This document shows positions 51,303-60,771 of a stretch of DNA of 64,000 bases, one piece after another. The translations under genes and the position numbers were made by a program. Position 1 is the first letter of the stretch, and every line of letters begins with the position of its first letter. The notes beneath the pieces were generated by a model. The model made no database searches, was not told where the DNA came from, and saw only the letters and a program-made list of their open reading frames with translations. This stretch comes from Deltaproteobacteria bacterium. GTDB taxonomy: Bacteria; Myxococcota_A; Polyangia; JACPQR01. Location: NCBI GenBank assembly GCA_016190375.1, contig JACPQR010000205.1, positions 1-64,000 of the forward strand, written 5' to 3'.

Positions 51303-53738
51303 ATGAACGACGCCACCCCGGCCAGCGTTCCCTCGAGGCTTGGCTCCTATGCGATCCAGGAGCCCATCGCTGCGGCCGACGGCATGGAGCGCTACCTGGG
51401 GAAGAGCGGCGCGCAGCTCGTCGAGCTGGTCGTCATCAGAGCCGATCCGTCGGGGTCGGACGTGCTCGCGGCGCGCGAGCTGGCTCGGGTGATCGAGGCC
51501 ATGGCCAGGTCGTCCAGCGAGCACCTCGTCCGCGTGCTGGGCACCGGGACCGAGGGCGACCTGACGTTCGTCGCCGCGCAGCACCTTCCGGGCACGTGGC
51601 TCTCGGACCTCTCGCCGCCGGGAGGCGAGACCGGCCTCGAAGCTCCCGTCGCGCTGCGCCTGCTCCGCGACGTCGCTCGGGGGCTCGACTCGTTGCACGG
51701 GGTCGAGGTCGCGCACGGAGACCTGCGCAGGCGCACGATCCTGCTCTGCAGGGATGGCATCGTCCGTCTCGGCGGGCTCGGCATCGGAAGCGTCGCGCCG
51801 CTACTGCCCCTCTCGTCCTCCACCCGCGCCGCCAGGCTGCCTTACCGGCCGGCCGACGAGCTGCGCGGTCGTCCCGCGTCCGTCGCCGCCGACCTCTACT
51901 CGTTCGGCATCCTGCTCCACGAGCTCCTCGTCGATGCGCACGAGGTCCCCGAACCTCTGCGTCAGTTCGGAGCGAGGCTCGTCGCGACCGGCGCCGACGC
52001 GCGCGCGGTCACGGCCCGCGATGTGGTCGATGCGCTCGAGGATGCGACGAGATCGATCGAGCTGGCTTCCCGCGCCAGGATCGCGAAGCTGGCGTCCGGC
52101 GCCGCTCCTTCCGCAGGCGTTGGCGGTGGCTCGCCCCCCCATCGACGGCCTGTAGACCCGCCTCGGCCCTCCGCGAGCGCGACCGACGGGAAACAGGCAG
52201 CGACGCGAACGCCACCTCCGCCTGCGTCCGACCGGAGGCCCGCGCCTCCGCCGCCACCTCCAGCGTCCACAGAGCGGCGGTCCGCGCCTCCTCCACCACC
52301 GGCGGCGACCGGGCAGCGGCCCGCGCCACCGCCTCCTCCACCACCGGCGGCGACCGGGCAGCGGCCCGCGCCACCGCCTCCGCCGCCCGGTCCCGCGGCG
52401 GCGGAGCGGCGGTCTGCACCGACTCCGCCGCCACCTCCCGCGGCGACGGAGCGGCGGTCCGCACCTCCTCCCGCGCCGAGGCGATCGTCGCCCCCACCGC
52501 CCCCCACGCCGAGCGACGCGCGCTCGCCGGCCCCGCTGCCGGCAGCGCCAGAGCGGGAAGCGGACGAGGACGATCCCACCAAGCTGGCGAGGGTCGGACC
52601 GCCCGCGCAGAAGTCCCCGCCGGCGCCGTTCGGGAAGACCTGGAGCGCGCTCCTCGAGGACGAGGGCTCGACCGCCCGGTTCGGGTCCGCAGCTCCGGCC
52701 GGCCTCGCTCCACCCCAGGGCACCCTCGGGCCTCCCGTGGACCGGGACGAGGAGAGCCGGACCAAGCGATACCTCTCGGCTCCGCCGGTACAGGACCCGT
52801 CGCAGGGCGATGGTCGGGCCAGGACGCCGCCGCTCCCGCTCGTGGCCACGCCGACCTCCACCGTCCCGGCCGAGCCGGGCTCCACCGGCGACGACGATGC
52901 TCCGACCTCGATCAGCAGACCGGCGCCGGGACCCGAGCCGGCGCTCGCCGAGGCGTCTGGATCCGACGGGTCCGCTCACCCGCCGCCCGCGCCCGATCGG
53001 CCGCCGGTCTCCGACGAAGACTCCTGGCCCGTTCGCGTCGTCCCCGCAACTTCGAGCAGGAGACTCATCGCCGCCGGCGCGGCGTTCCTCCTCGTGGTCG
53101 GCGGCCTCGCGTGGCTCGCGCTTCCACGCTCTGGCGACAGGTCGGAGAACGCCGCGCCTGGACGAGCTGCTCGAGCGCGGGACACGAGGCCGACCGCGCC
53201 GAGTCGGGTGGACGCCGTGACCCCCCTGACCCCCCCCGCGCGCTCGGCTTCGACGGCGAGCCCCGCGCAGAGCGGATCGCCTCCTCCGGACTCGAACCCG
53301 GTGCCCGCAGCCACGCCCGAGCTCACCGCGGCGCGCGACCCGACCGCCGTCGGAAGCTCGTCGGTCTCGCCCGCCGCGACGGCGACGCCGCAAAGTGCCG
53401 AGCCGACCGCTGGACCTCGTCCCGAGGGGGCGGCCGGTCGCATTTCGCCGGAGAGCGATGCTCCACCCGCCGGGCCCGGAGCTCCCCGTGTCACCACGAC
53501 GAAGCTCTCCTCGGGAGGCGATGCGTCGCGAGGCACGGGGAGGCTCGTGGTCTCCTGCGAACGACCATGCACGGCTCGCGTCGACGGCGCGATGTCGGCG
53601 CAGGCCACGCGAGGCGGAGCGGAGGTCCGATCCGGGCAGCACGCGCTGATCGTCACCGACCGACAGACGGGCTTCTCGACGACGATGCACGTCTCCGTGC
53701 CGGCAGGCGCCACGATCCAGAAGCGAGTTCGGTTCTGA
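51303..53738 (+). CDS. Probable pseudokinase with long Pro-rich region, TM segment and C-terminal domain
   Basis: Kinase-like fold with HGDLRRRTILL and GGLG in place of canonical HRD...N and DFG; PPPPPPAATGQRPAPPPPP tract; TM LIAAGAAFLLVVGGLAWLAL. Confidence 0.75.
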   Translation: MNDATPASVPSRLGSYAIQEPIAAADGMERYLGKSGAQLVELVVIRADPSGSDVLAARELARVIEAMARSSSEHLVRVLGTGTEGDLTFVAAQHLPGTWLSDLSPPGGETGLEAPVALRLLRDVARGLDSLHGVEVAHGDLRRRTILLCRDGIVRLGGLGIGSVAPLLPLSSSTRAARLPYRPADELRGRPASVAADLYSFGILLHELLVDAHEVPEPLRQFGARLVATGADARAVTARDVVDALEDATRSIELASRARIAKLASGAAPSAGVGGGSPPHRRPVDPPRPSASATDGKQAATRTPPPPASDRRPAPPPPPPASTERRSAPPPPPAATGQRPAPPPPPPPAATGQRPAPPPPPPGPAAAERRSAPTPPPPPAATERRSAPPPAPRRSSPPPPPTPSDARSPAPLPAAPEREADEDDPTKLARVGPPAQKSPPAPFGKTWSALLEDEGSTARFGSAAPAGLAPPQGTLGPPVDRDEESRTKRYLSAPPVQDPSQGDGRARTPPLPLVATPTSTVPAEPGSTGDDDAPTSISRPAPGPEPALAEASGSDGSAHPPPAPDRPPVSDEDSWPVRVVPATSSRRLIAAGAAFLLVVGGLAWLALPRSGDRSENAAPGRAARARDTRPTAPSRVDAVTPLTPPARSASTASPAQSGSPPPDSNPVPAATPELTAARDPTAVGSSSVSPAATATPQSAEPTAGPRPEGAAGRISPESDAPPAGPGAPRVTTTKLSSGGDASRGTGRLVVSCERPCTARVDGAMSAQATRGGAEVRSGQHALIVTDRQTGFSTTMHVSVPAGATIQKRVRF

Positions 53739-55727
53739 TCAGATCCTCCGCGGCCTGGAGCGGCGCTCGAACCAGCCGCGGTACGTCTGCATTCGCTCGG
53801 TCTGGGCGGCGGGGGCGTGGCGGTTGCACGTCGAGGCCTCCGGGCTACCGGGCGGTGCTCCCCACCGAAGCTCGTTGCAGTCGTTCGGGTCGTAGGCTGC
53901 CTCGAACGCCGCCGCCCGATCCATGACCTCGCGGATCGTGAGCGATTGCTCCGAGCCGTCCGAGCGACGATATGCGATTAGCGTCTCGGCAGCGCGTCGC
54001 GCGAGCCTCTCGGCGATTCGAGCCGCGGCGGCCCGAGGAGCCTCGCCCGCCACGAGAGCGTAGTGACCGGGGCGTTCGGCGACGCCGGTGGCGAACTCCT
54101 CGATCAGATCGAACGCGCCGAGCATGGCGAGGTCGCGCGCCGGCGTGGAGTAGTCCTCCCATGGCCCGGTCGACTCGAAGATCTCCGGTCCCTCGGGCAT
54201 CTCGATGACGGTGCCCGGGTGCTCCGCGATCCATCGAGCGCCGAGCTCGACCGAGCGAACCCTGGCCTGCACCAGCTCGACCAGCGCGTCGAATGTCTCG
54301 TCGAAGGCGCGCTCCGCCGTGAGCCGCTCGGGGTTGATGAGCTCCTCGACCCGCGCGTAGAAGCCGTCTGCGCCGAGCCGGTACTGCTCGTGCGAGTAGT
54401 TGCCGTAGGTACGCGACACGTTGACCTCGCGGTTCGTCAACGCGACGAGCTCGCCGTCGCGCTTGACGATCGGGCGGAACGCCTTGAAGCCTGCAGCGCC
54501 CGACCAGACCGGTGCGCCGAACGGGAAGGCCCCACGCCAGAACCGCTTCCGCCCCATCGAGCGATCGGGGTTGCCGTCGATCGCGTACAGGAGCCCCGAC
54601 TCCGCCGGCGTCTGGGGGATCCACCGCGCCACGACCAGCACGTGTCCGTAGGGATCGGCGAACACCGTCCCAGGACGGATGCTCTGGCGGTTCAGCGCGA
54701 CGGGATAGAAGTCCGCGGCGTCGTCGGTGGGAAGCGCGCGCATGTTCCCCGAGTGCACCGTCTCGGCGAGCCGCCCTAGCAGCTCCTGGAACGCGCCCAG
54801 CTCCTGGCGGCTCGTGCGCTCGAGGCCGTTGTCGAAGCGCTGGTCGCAGACGGGAGCGCGCCACGCCGACTCGGCCTCGCAGTGCGACCACTGAAAGGGC
54901 AGTCGCAGCTTCCAGGCGAAGTAGGCACGAAGGAAGTACGGCACGTCGGCGCAGTCGGCCTCGAGCACGAGGGCGCCGGCCGAGGCCGCGTCGTCCTCGC
55001 CCAGACCGAGGTGATCGTACAGAAGGTTGCGCTCCCGATCCCTCGTCACCTCGTGCAACGGCCGCCACCCGACCCGCACGCGGGGCGGGGCGTCGAAGAG
55101 GTGCTCGATCCACGCCGAGTAGAGGTTCTCCGTCCCTCGATCCCAACCGCGCTCCGCTTCCCAGATCGTGGTGCCGGTCCCGAGCCAGCCCGTTCGCTTG
55201 CGGACCCGGGCGCGGCGGCAGGCGACGAGCTCTGCATCGCGCGAGAGCCCCACCGACCACTCGCCCTCGGTCGGGCTCGTCACCGTCGCTGCCCAGGCCC
55301 AGGGCGGACCGCCCCAGTGCTCCTGGCGGAGCTCGACGATCCCGCCGGGACCCTTCGCCACCACCGTCGCGCCGTCGATCTCCTCGTCGGCGACCACGAC
55401 GATCCGCATCTGCCCGGTCACCGTCGGCCGGCGCGGCGACACGAAGACCGCCACCGATCGGCTGTCCCTGCATTGCCTGGACGCGGCGAAGGGATCGCCG
55501 CCGGGACGGCGAGGCTCCGAGAGCCCGATCGTCCTCGGGACCGTGGCGGGCGGTGGCTGGGCTGGGCGCGACGTGTCCGTTGCGGGCTCGGTCTGCCGGG
55601 CACCTTGCGCCTTCGACGGTGTCGCGGCGGTCGACCGGGCGGGTCGCCTGGCCGGGGGCGGCTCGGCGTCCGAAGCCGACGCACAGCCGACCAGGCAACC
55701 GAGAGCGAGGACCGCCGCCTTCACCAC
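53739..55727 (-). CDS. Large secreted lipoprotein of unknown family, paralogue A (conserved Cys/His/Asp blocks)
   Basis: MVKAAVLALGCLVGC; NLYSAWIEHLFDA, GWRPLHEVTRDRERNLLYDHLGLGED, DCADVPYFLRAYFAWKLRLPF, FADPYGHVLVVARW, YAIDGNPDRSMGRKRFWRG. Confidence 0.85.
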   Translation of the reverse strand: MVKAAVLALGCLVGCASASDAEPPPARRPARSTAATPSKAQGARQTEPATDTSRPAQPPPATVPRTIGLSEPRRPGGDPFAASRQCRDSRSVAVFVSPRRPTVTGQMRIVVVADEEIDGATVVAKGPGGIVELRQEHWGGPPWAWAATVTSPTEGEWSVGLSRDAELVACRRARVRKRTGWLGTGTTIWEAERGWDRGTENLYSAWIEHLFDAPPRVRVGWRPLHEVTRDRERNLLYDHLGLGEDDAASAGALVLEADCADVPYFLRAYFAWKLRLPFQWSHCEAESAWRAPVCDQRFDNGLERTSRQELGAFQELLGRLAETVHSGNMRALPTDDAADFYPVALNRQSIRPGTVFADPYGHVLVVARWIPQTPAESGLLYAIDGNPDRSMGRKRFWRGAFPFGAPVWSGAAGFKAFRPIVKRDGELVALTNREVNVSRTYGNYSHEQYRLGADGFYARVEELINPERLTAERAFDETFDALVELVQARVRSVELGARWIAEHPGTVIEMPEGPEIFESTGPWEDYSTPARDLAMLGAFDLIEEFATGVAERPGHYALVAGEAPRAAAARIAERLARRAAETLIAYRRSDGSEQSLTIREVMDRAAAFEAAYDPNDCNELRWGAPPGSPEASTCNRHAPAAQTERMQTYRGWFERRSRPRRI

Positions 55728-55885
55728 CGAGAATCACCTACCCGGTCGGGGCCACCCGCGCAAATTCCTGGCGGGCTCCCTACGGTGCGCCCGGCCGGTA
55801 GATTCCCCCGCTGCTGACGGGCTCGTCGAGATCCTTCGTCCCGTTTTGTTGCCGTCGCGAGGCCGGGGCGGTAGACCTTCGAATC

Positions 55886-57856
55886 GTGTGGTCTCGGGCC
55901 CGCGTGGCCGTGCTCGTGGTCGCCGCCTCCTGCGGAGTGCGCGAGGATGCGGCTCCGCCGCGCGAGGCCTCGCGTCGTACGGCCGTCGAGCGATCGGGGT
56001 CGCCCGCTGCCCTTCCGGCGTCGGCGCCCACGGATCAGCAGCAGACCGGCCGGCCGGAAGCGGCGCCTGCGCCGGCTCCGCCCGTTCCTCCCGATCTCGC
56101 GAGCGTCTCGGCCTGCACCGACTCGCTCGAGGTCGCGGTGTTCCGGTCCCCGCGGTTCCCGCATCCCGGTCAACCGCTCAGGTTCATCGTCGTCTCCGAG
56201 CGCCCGCAGGCCGACTCGGTGCTCGAGGTGCTCGGGCCCGACGGCGCGCCGATGGGCTTGTCCGTGAAGCAAGGCGGGGGACCGCCGTACTGGTGGGTCG
56301 CCGAGGTGGCGCGACCCCGCAGCGGCGCGTACAAGGTCGGGCTCGGGCGGGGAGCGGACGTTCGCGCGTGCGAGGTGATCCGCGTCGGCACCGGGCCAGT
56401 TCGACCGACGATGGATGCCGGCGTGTGGCCGAGCGCATGGAAGTGGGAGCGCGACACGGAGAACTTCTACTCTGCCTGGGTCGAGCACCTGTTCGACGCT
56501 GGCGTCGATCAGACCGTCGGCTGGCGGCCGCTGCACGAGGTGCTGCGCGATCGCTCCAAGAACCTCCTGTTCGGTCACCTGTCGCTCGGAGAGGACGAGC
56601 CGACCCAGCGTCCGCCGCTCGTGATCGCGCCCGACTGCGCGGACACTCCGTTCGCGCTGCGCGCGTACTTCGCCTGGAAGATGCAGCTTCCGTTCGGGTT
56701 CCGTGCTTGCACGCGCGGCGGCGCGGCGAGCCCGCCGCACTGCGGCGAGTGGAGCTCGAACCAGGAGGAGCCCGCGGAGGACCTCGGCATCGTCGGCGAC
56801 TTCGGCGATTTCCTGCGGCGGCGCGTGTCGTGGACGGTGCACTCCGGCAGCGGCAGGACGCTGCCCGACGACGACGACACGGACCTGTATCCGCTCGCGC
56901 TCACCCGCGAGAACCTGCGACCCGGCGCCGTGTTCGCCGATCCCTACGGGCACTTCCTAGTCCTGGCGAAGTGGGTCGACCAGACTCCGACACGGAGCGG
57001 CATCCTCTTCGCGATCGACGGGCAGCCGGACGGCTCCATCGGGCGCAAGAGATTCTGGCGAGGGAACTTCCTCTTCCACGCGGACCTGCGCATCGCGGGC
57101 GCGGGCTGGAAGGCATTCCGCCCGATCGGGCTGCGAAGCGGCGTCCTGCGGCCGCTGACGAACGGGGAGATCGCCTCGAGCCCCCAGTACGGGAACTACT
57201 CCGACGAGCAGTACCGCCTCGGAATCGACGGCTTCTACGAGCGAATGGAGCGGCTCCTCAACCCAAGCCCGGTCGATCCGGCGCGAGCGCTCACGGACGT
57301 CGTCGACGCGCTGCGCGAGCAGCTCGAGGCCCGCGTCCGGTCCGTGAGGAACGGCGAGGACTACATGACGTCGGCGTCGGGGCGCGTCGTCTCGATGCCC
57401 GAGGGTCCCGAGATCTTCGAGACCACGGGCGCCTGGGAGGACTACGCGACGCCGTCCCGAGACATGCGCGTCCTCATCGCGATCCAGGTGCTGCTGGACT
57501 TCCCGGAGAGGATCGTCCGACAACCCGACTTCTTCGCGATGCCGGCGGGCAAGACGCCCGCCCAGGTCAGGGGCGAGATCGTCGCCCTTCGCGACCGCCT
57601 CACCGGGGAGCAGTCCGTCCGCTACGACAGGACCGACGGATCCCAGTTCACCCTGACGCTGGCCGAGATCCTCTCCCGCCGCCGGGACATGGAGATGGCC
57701 TACAACCCGAACGACTGCGTCGAGCATCGCTGGGCGGCTCCCGAGGGAAGCGCGGAACGCTCGACTTGCGGCCGTCACGCTCCGTCTGACCAGGTGGCAC
57801 GGATGGAGTCCTACCGGTCCTGGTTCGCCACCCGCACTCGGCCGCCCCGCCCCTAG
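55886..57856 (+). CDS. Large secreted lipoprotein of unknown family, paralogue B (conserved Cys/His/Asp blocks)
   Basis: MWSRARVAVLVVAASC; NFYSAWVEHLFDA, GWRPLHEVLRDRSKNLLFGHLSLGED, DCADTPFALRAYFAWKMQLPF, FADPYGHFLVLAKW, FAIDGQPDGSIGRKRFWRG. Confidence 0.85.
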   Translation: MWSRARVAVLVVAASCGVREDAAPPREASRRTAVERSGSPAALPASAPTDQQQTGRPEAAPAPAPPVPPDLASVSACTDSLEVAVFRSPRFPHPGQPLRFIVVSERPQADSVLEVLGPDGAPMGLSVKQGGGPPYWWVAEVARPRSGAYKVGLGRGADVRACEVIRVGTGPVRPTMDAGVWPSAWKWERDTENFYSAWVEHLFDAGVDQTVGWRPLHEVLRDRSKNLLFGHLSLGEDEPTQRPPLVIAPDCADTPFALRAYFAWKMQLPFGFRACTRGGAASPPHCGEWSSNQEEPAEDLGIVGDFGDFLRRRVSWTVHSGSGRTLPDDDDTDLYPLALTRENLRPGAVFADPYGHFLVLAKWVDQTPTRSGILFAIDGQPDGSIGRKRFWRGNFLFHADLRIAGAGWKAFRPIGLRSGVLRPLTNGEIASSPQYGNYSDEQYRLGIDGFYERMERLLNPSPVDPARALTDVVDALREQLEARVRSVRNGEDYMTSASGRVVSMPEGPEIFETTGAWEDYATPSRDMRVLIAIQVLLDFPERIVRQPDFFAMPAGKTPAQVRGEIVALRDRLTGEQSVRYDRTDGSQFTLTLAEILSRRRDMEMAYNPNDCVEHRWAAPEGSAERSTCGRHAPSDQVARMESYRSWFATRTRPPRP

Positions 57857-57971
57857 CGGTCCATCCCGGAGGTGCCACCGCCGCTGACCGCGGCAGCCAG
57901 CCCGCGAGCCCGTCCATCACCGAGTTTTTTGTGGAAAGCGCCAGGACCGCCGCTTGCACGGGGCCCCGCCC

Positions 57972-59873
57972 ATGCGACCGTGGCCGATCCTCGCCGTGCT
58001 CCTTTCGTTGCCTGCCGTCGCCAGGGCCGACGGCTCGGCGGCGCTCAGGGTGACGGACCAGGGGCTCGCGTGGCTGGCCGATGAAGTCGTCTCGCAGGTC
58101 CCGCCCGAGACCGAGATCGATGACGTCGAGTACGGGCTGGCGGACTGCTGGCCCTCGGACTCCCGATTCGAGCTGTCGCAAGGTCAGCTCGCGCTCGACG
58201 ATGTCGACCTCTCGTTCCCGCTGGGGCAGGCCGAGCTCGGCATGGAGCTGCAAGCCGACGTTCGTGCGAGCGGAACGGCCCTCCTCGATGCCATCGGCTG
58301 CTTGCCGCTCTCGGTTTCGTGTGACGTCGCGATCGTCGCGGACGCAGTCCGCATGTCGGGCTCGCTGGTGGCGCGGCCGGGCGCGCTCGCTCTGGGCGGG
58401 GTCGAGATCGAGGTCGATCCGGCCTCGCTCGAGCTGGAGCTCACGAGCTGCACGGGCGACATCGAGGAGGTCCTCGAGTCCGTCTACGAACAGCTCGAGC
58501 CCGCCATCCTCGACCTGCTCCGGTCGCGGCTCGAGACCTGGATCGACCAGGAGGTGCGGCCTCGGATCGATCAGGCGCTCGCCGCCACGCTGGCGATCCC
58601 GATCGACATGGCCAACGTCGACGCGACGGTCAGGATGGGCACGGCCATGGTTGGCGCCGACGCCGTCGAGCTGGTCGCGTGGGTCGGCCTCGCGCCGCGG
58701 GAGCTCTCGGCCTGCGTGCCCCAGACCGCGCCCGAGCTCGAGGCCGATGGAGGGGTCGAGCTCACCGACTGGGATCCGAGCCCCTTCGCGCTCGGAGTGT
58801 CCGAGCGTGTTCTCGACGAGGGCATGCTCGCGACGTGGCAGTCCGGCCTGATGTGCTTCGAGCCCCACGACCTGTCGGCGTTCGACGGCCTCATCGAGGG
58901 CCTGCCAGAGGGCGTGGACTTCCAGGTCGCCTTCACGCTAGAGCAGCCGCCCGACGTCGAGTTGACGCCCGATGGAGTCGACGTGACGGTGGACGGCGTC
59001 TCGGCGGCCGTGCACTACCAATCGGCCGGCGGTGCGGGTGACGCCGTGATCGAGGGCTCAGCGGCCGCCAGGGCCTCGCTCGAGATCGACCCGGCCACGA
59101 ACGGCATTCGCTTCCGGATCACCGACCCGGTGGTCGGCGAGATGGACCTGGCTTCCGGGGAGCTCCCGCCGGGCGCGGACCTCGGGCCCTTCATCGACGA
59201 GATCGTCTTCCCGATGCTCCTCGATTTCGTCGGTGACCTTCGCGTGCTCGACGCGGTGATCCCCGTCTCGGACTACTGGGTCATCGGAAACGCGATCGAC
59301 TACCACGAGGGCTCGGCCTCGCTCGCCTTCGAGCTGTTCGCCGAGCCCGAGACCGACGAGATCGGCCCGGACACGTTCGTGCGAGAGGCGCCACGTGCGT
59401 TCGTCGCCCCGGGCGAAGGCGTCCGCATCGTGGTGGGCGGCTCCGACGACCTCGTGCCCGAGCGGCTCCTCCGCTACCAGATCCGCGAGGAGGACGGCGG
59501 CGACTACTCGGAGCCGACGTTCTCGCCGACCTTCACGATCAGGAAGTACGACACCGGCGCGTTCGCATACGAGGTCCGCGCCATCGACCTCGCTGGAAAC
59601 GTCGATCCCGATCCGGCGAAGATCACGATAGAGGTCGAGGAGGTCAGCGCCTCCGGTGACCATCGGCCGGCCCTGCCTCCGCCCGAAGACGAATCGGAGG
59701 CCGACGCTCGGCCCGCGGGACCGGACCCGGTCGAGGGCGGCTGCTTCTGCAGCGCGGGCGGGTCGGGGGGCGGCGCCGGCGCAGGGATCCTGGTCCTCCT
59801 CTTCGCCCTCGGCCGGGTGTGTCTCGGTCCCACATCTCCCACTTCCTTGACACGCCGCCGCGACCCCGCGTAA
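57972..59873 (+). CDS. Secreted TULIP/BPI-like lipid-binding protein candidate with MYXO-CTERM-like tail
   Basis: Signal MRPWPILAVLLSLPAVARA; amphipathic ALRVTDQGLAWLADEVVSQV...ILDLLRSRLETWIDQEVRPRIDQAL; C-terminal GGCFCSAGGSGGGAGAGILVLLFALG...RRR. Confidence 0.7.
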   Translation: MRPWPILAVLLSLPAVARADGSAALRVTDQGLAWLADEVVSQVPPETEIDDVEYGLADCWPSDSRFELSQGQLALDDVDLSFPLGQAELGMELQADVRASGTALLDAIGCLPLSVSCDVAIVADAVRMSGSLVARPGALALGGVEIEVDPASLELELTSCTGDIEEVLESVYEQLEPAILDLLRSRLETWIDQEVRPRIDQALAATLAIPIDMANVDATVRMGTAMVGADAVELVAWVGLAPRELSACVPQTAPELEADGGVELTDWDPSPFALGVSERVLDEGMLATWQSGLMCFEPHDLSAFDGLIEGLPEGVDFQVAFTLEQPPDVELTPDGVDVTVDGVSAAVHYQSAGGAGDAVIEGSAAARASLEIDPATNGIRFRITDPVVGEMDLASGELPPGADLGPFIDEIVFPMLLDFVGDLRVLDAVIPVSDYWVIGNAIDYHEGSASLAFELFAEPETDEIGPDTFVREAPRAFVAPGEGVRIVVGGSDDLVPERLLRYQIREEDGGDYSEPTFSPTFTIRKYDTGAFAYEVRAIDLAGNVDPDPAKITIEVEEVSASGDHRPALPPPEDESEADARPAGPDPVEGGCFCSAGGSGGGAGAGILVLLFALGRVCLGPTSPTSLTRRRDPA

Positions 59874-59883
59874 CAGCGGGACG

Positions 59884-60702
59884 ATGCAGTCTCTCCAACG
59901 CGCGGCCTGCATGGCAGCCATCCTCGCCGCCGCGCCGGGGAGCGCGCTCGCGCATCGCCCGGCGCCCAGGGTCTACGAGATCCGGTCGGGCGACACGGTC
60001 AGCGAGATCGCCGAGCGGTTCGAGGTCGATGCCGAGGCGATCGTTCGAGCCAACCAGCTCGAGGGCGACGGTTCCCGGATCCTCGCGGGCGAGGAGATAG
60101 TGATCCCCGCCGACGGCGTGGAGATCGAGTCGCCGCAGAGGTTCCGGCTTCCCGCGGATCCCTCGGCGATGGTCCCGGGCTCCGGCGAGATGGCAGTCTG
60201 GCTCATCGCGCGGCCGCCGACGAAGAAGCTCCTGAGGTCGGCAGGGCGGGGCCCGCGCGTTCCGGAGACGCTGAGGTGGCCGGTCTCGAGCCGCCGGATC
60301 GGACGCGGCTTCGGTTCGGGCAGGGAAGGCCGCCACTTCTCCCTCGACATCCCCGCTCCCATGGGCGAGCGTGTCCGCGCGGCGGCCGGCGGCTACGTCG
60401 CGTACGCGGGTCCTTTCCGCGGCTACGGGAACACCGTGATCCTCGTCCACCCGGGTGGAGCCGTCACCCTGTACGCGCACCTGACCCATGCCACGGCGCC
60501 CCCGCGCAGACGCGTTCGGCGCGGAGACGTGATAGGCAGGTCGGGAAGCACCGGGCTGTCGCGCGGACCTCACTTGCACTTCGGCATGTTCGTCGACGGC
60601 CGTCCGTTCGACCCCGCTCCGCTCCTTCGCCCTGCACCGACCTACAACGGAGGCCGCTACGGCTACGAGCCTCCGGTGGCCGCAGCGGAAACCACGAAGT
60701 AA
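59884..60702 (+). CDS. LysM plus M23 peptidase (secreted)
   Basis: YEIRSGDTVSEIAERFEVDAEAIVRANQL (LysM); GRHFSLDIPAPMGERVRAAAGG and GPHLHFGM (M23). Confidence 0.93.
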   Translation: MQSLQRAACMAAILAAAPGSALAHRPAPRVYEIRSGDTVSEIAERFEVDAEAIVRANQLEGDGSRILAGEEIVIPADGVEIESPQRFRLPADPSAMVPGSGEMAVWLIARPPTKKLLRSAGRGPRVPETLRWPVSSRRIGRGFGSGREGRHFSLDIPAPMGERVRAAAGGYVAYAGPFRGYGNTVILVHPGGAVTLYAHLTHATAPPRRRVRRGDVIGRSGSTGLSRGPHLHFGMFVDGRPFDPAPLLRPAPTYNGGRYGYEPPVAAAETTK

Positions 60703-60771
60703 GGCTCCTCGGAAAAAAACCGAGAAACCGTGATCCGTCCCCGCGTTCGCGGCCGTGCTACCTTCGGCTGA

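Noticed and set aside
52200-52500. Tandem DNA repeat element in the Pro-rich region
   Set aside because: The cctcctccaccaccggcggcgaccgggcagcggcccgcgcc repetition is in-frame coding for the Pro-rich linker of the pseudokinase, not an independent element.
60703-60730. Rho-independent terminator (ctcggaaaaaaaccgag)
   Set aside because: Only a 5-bp stem with a 7-nt loop and no following T-run.
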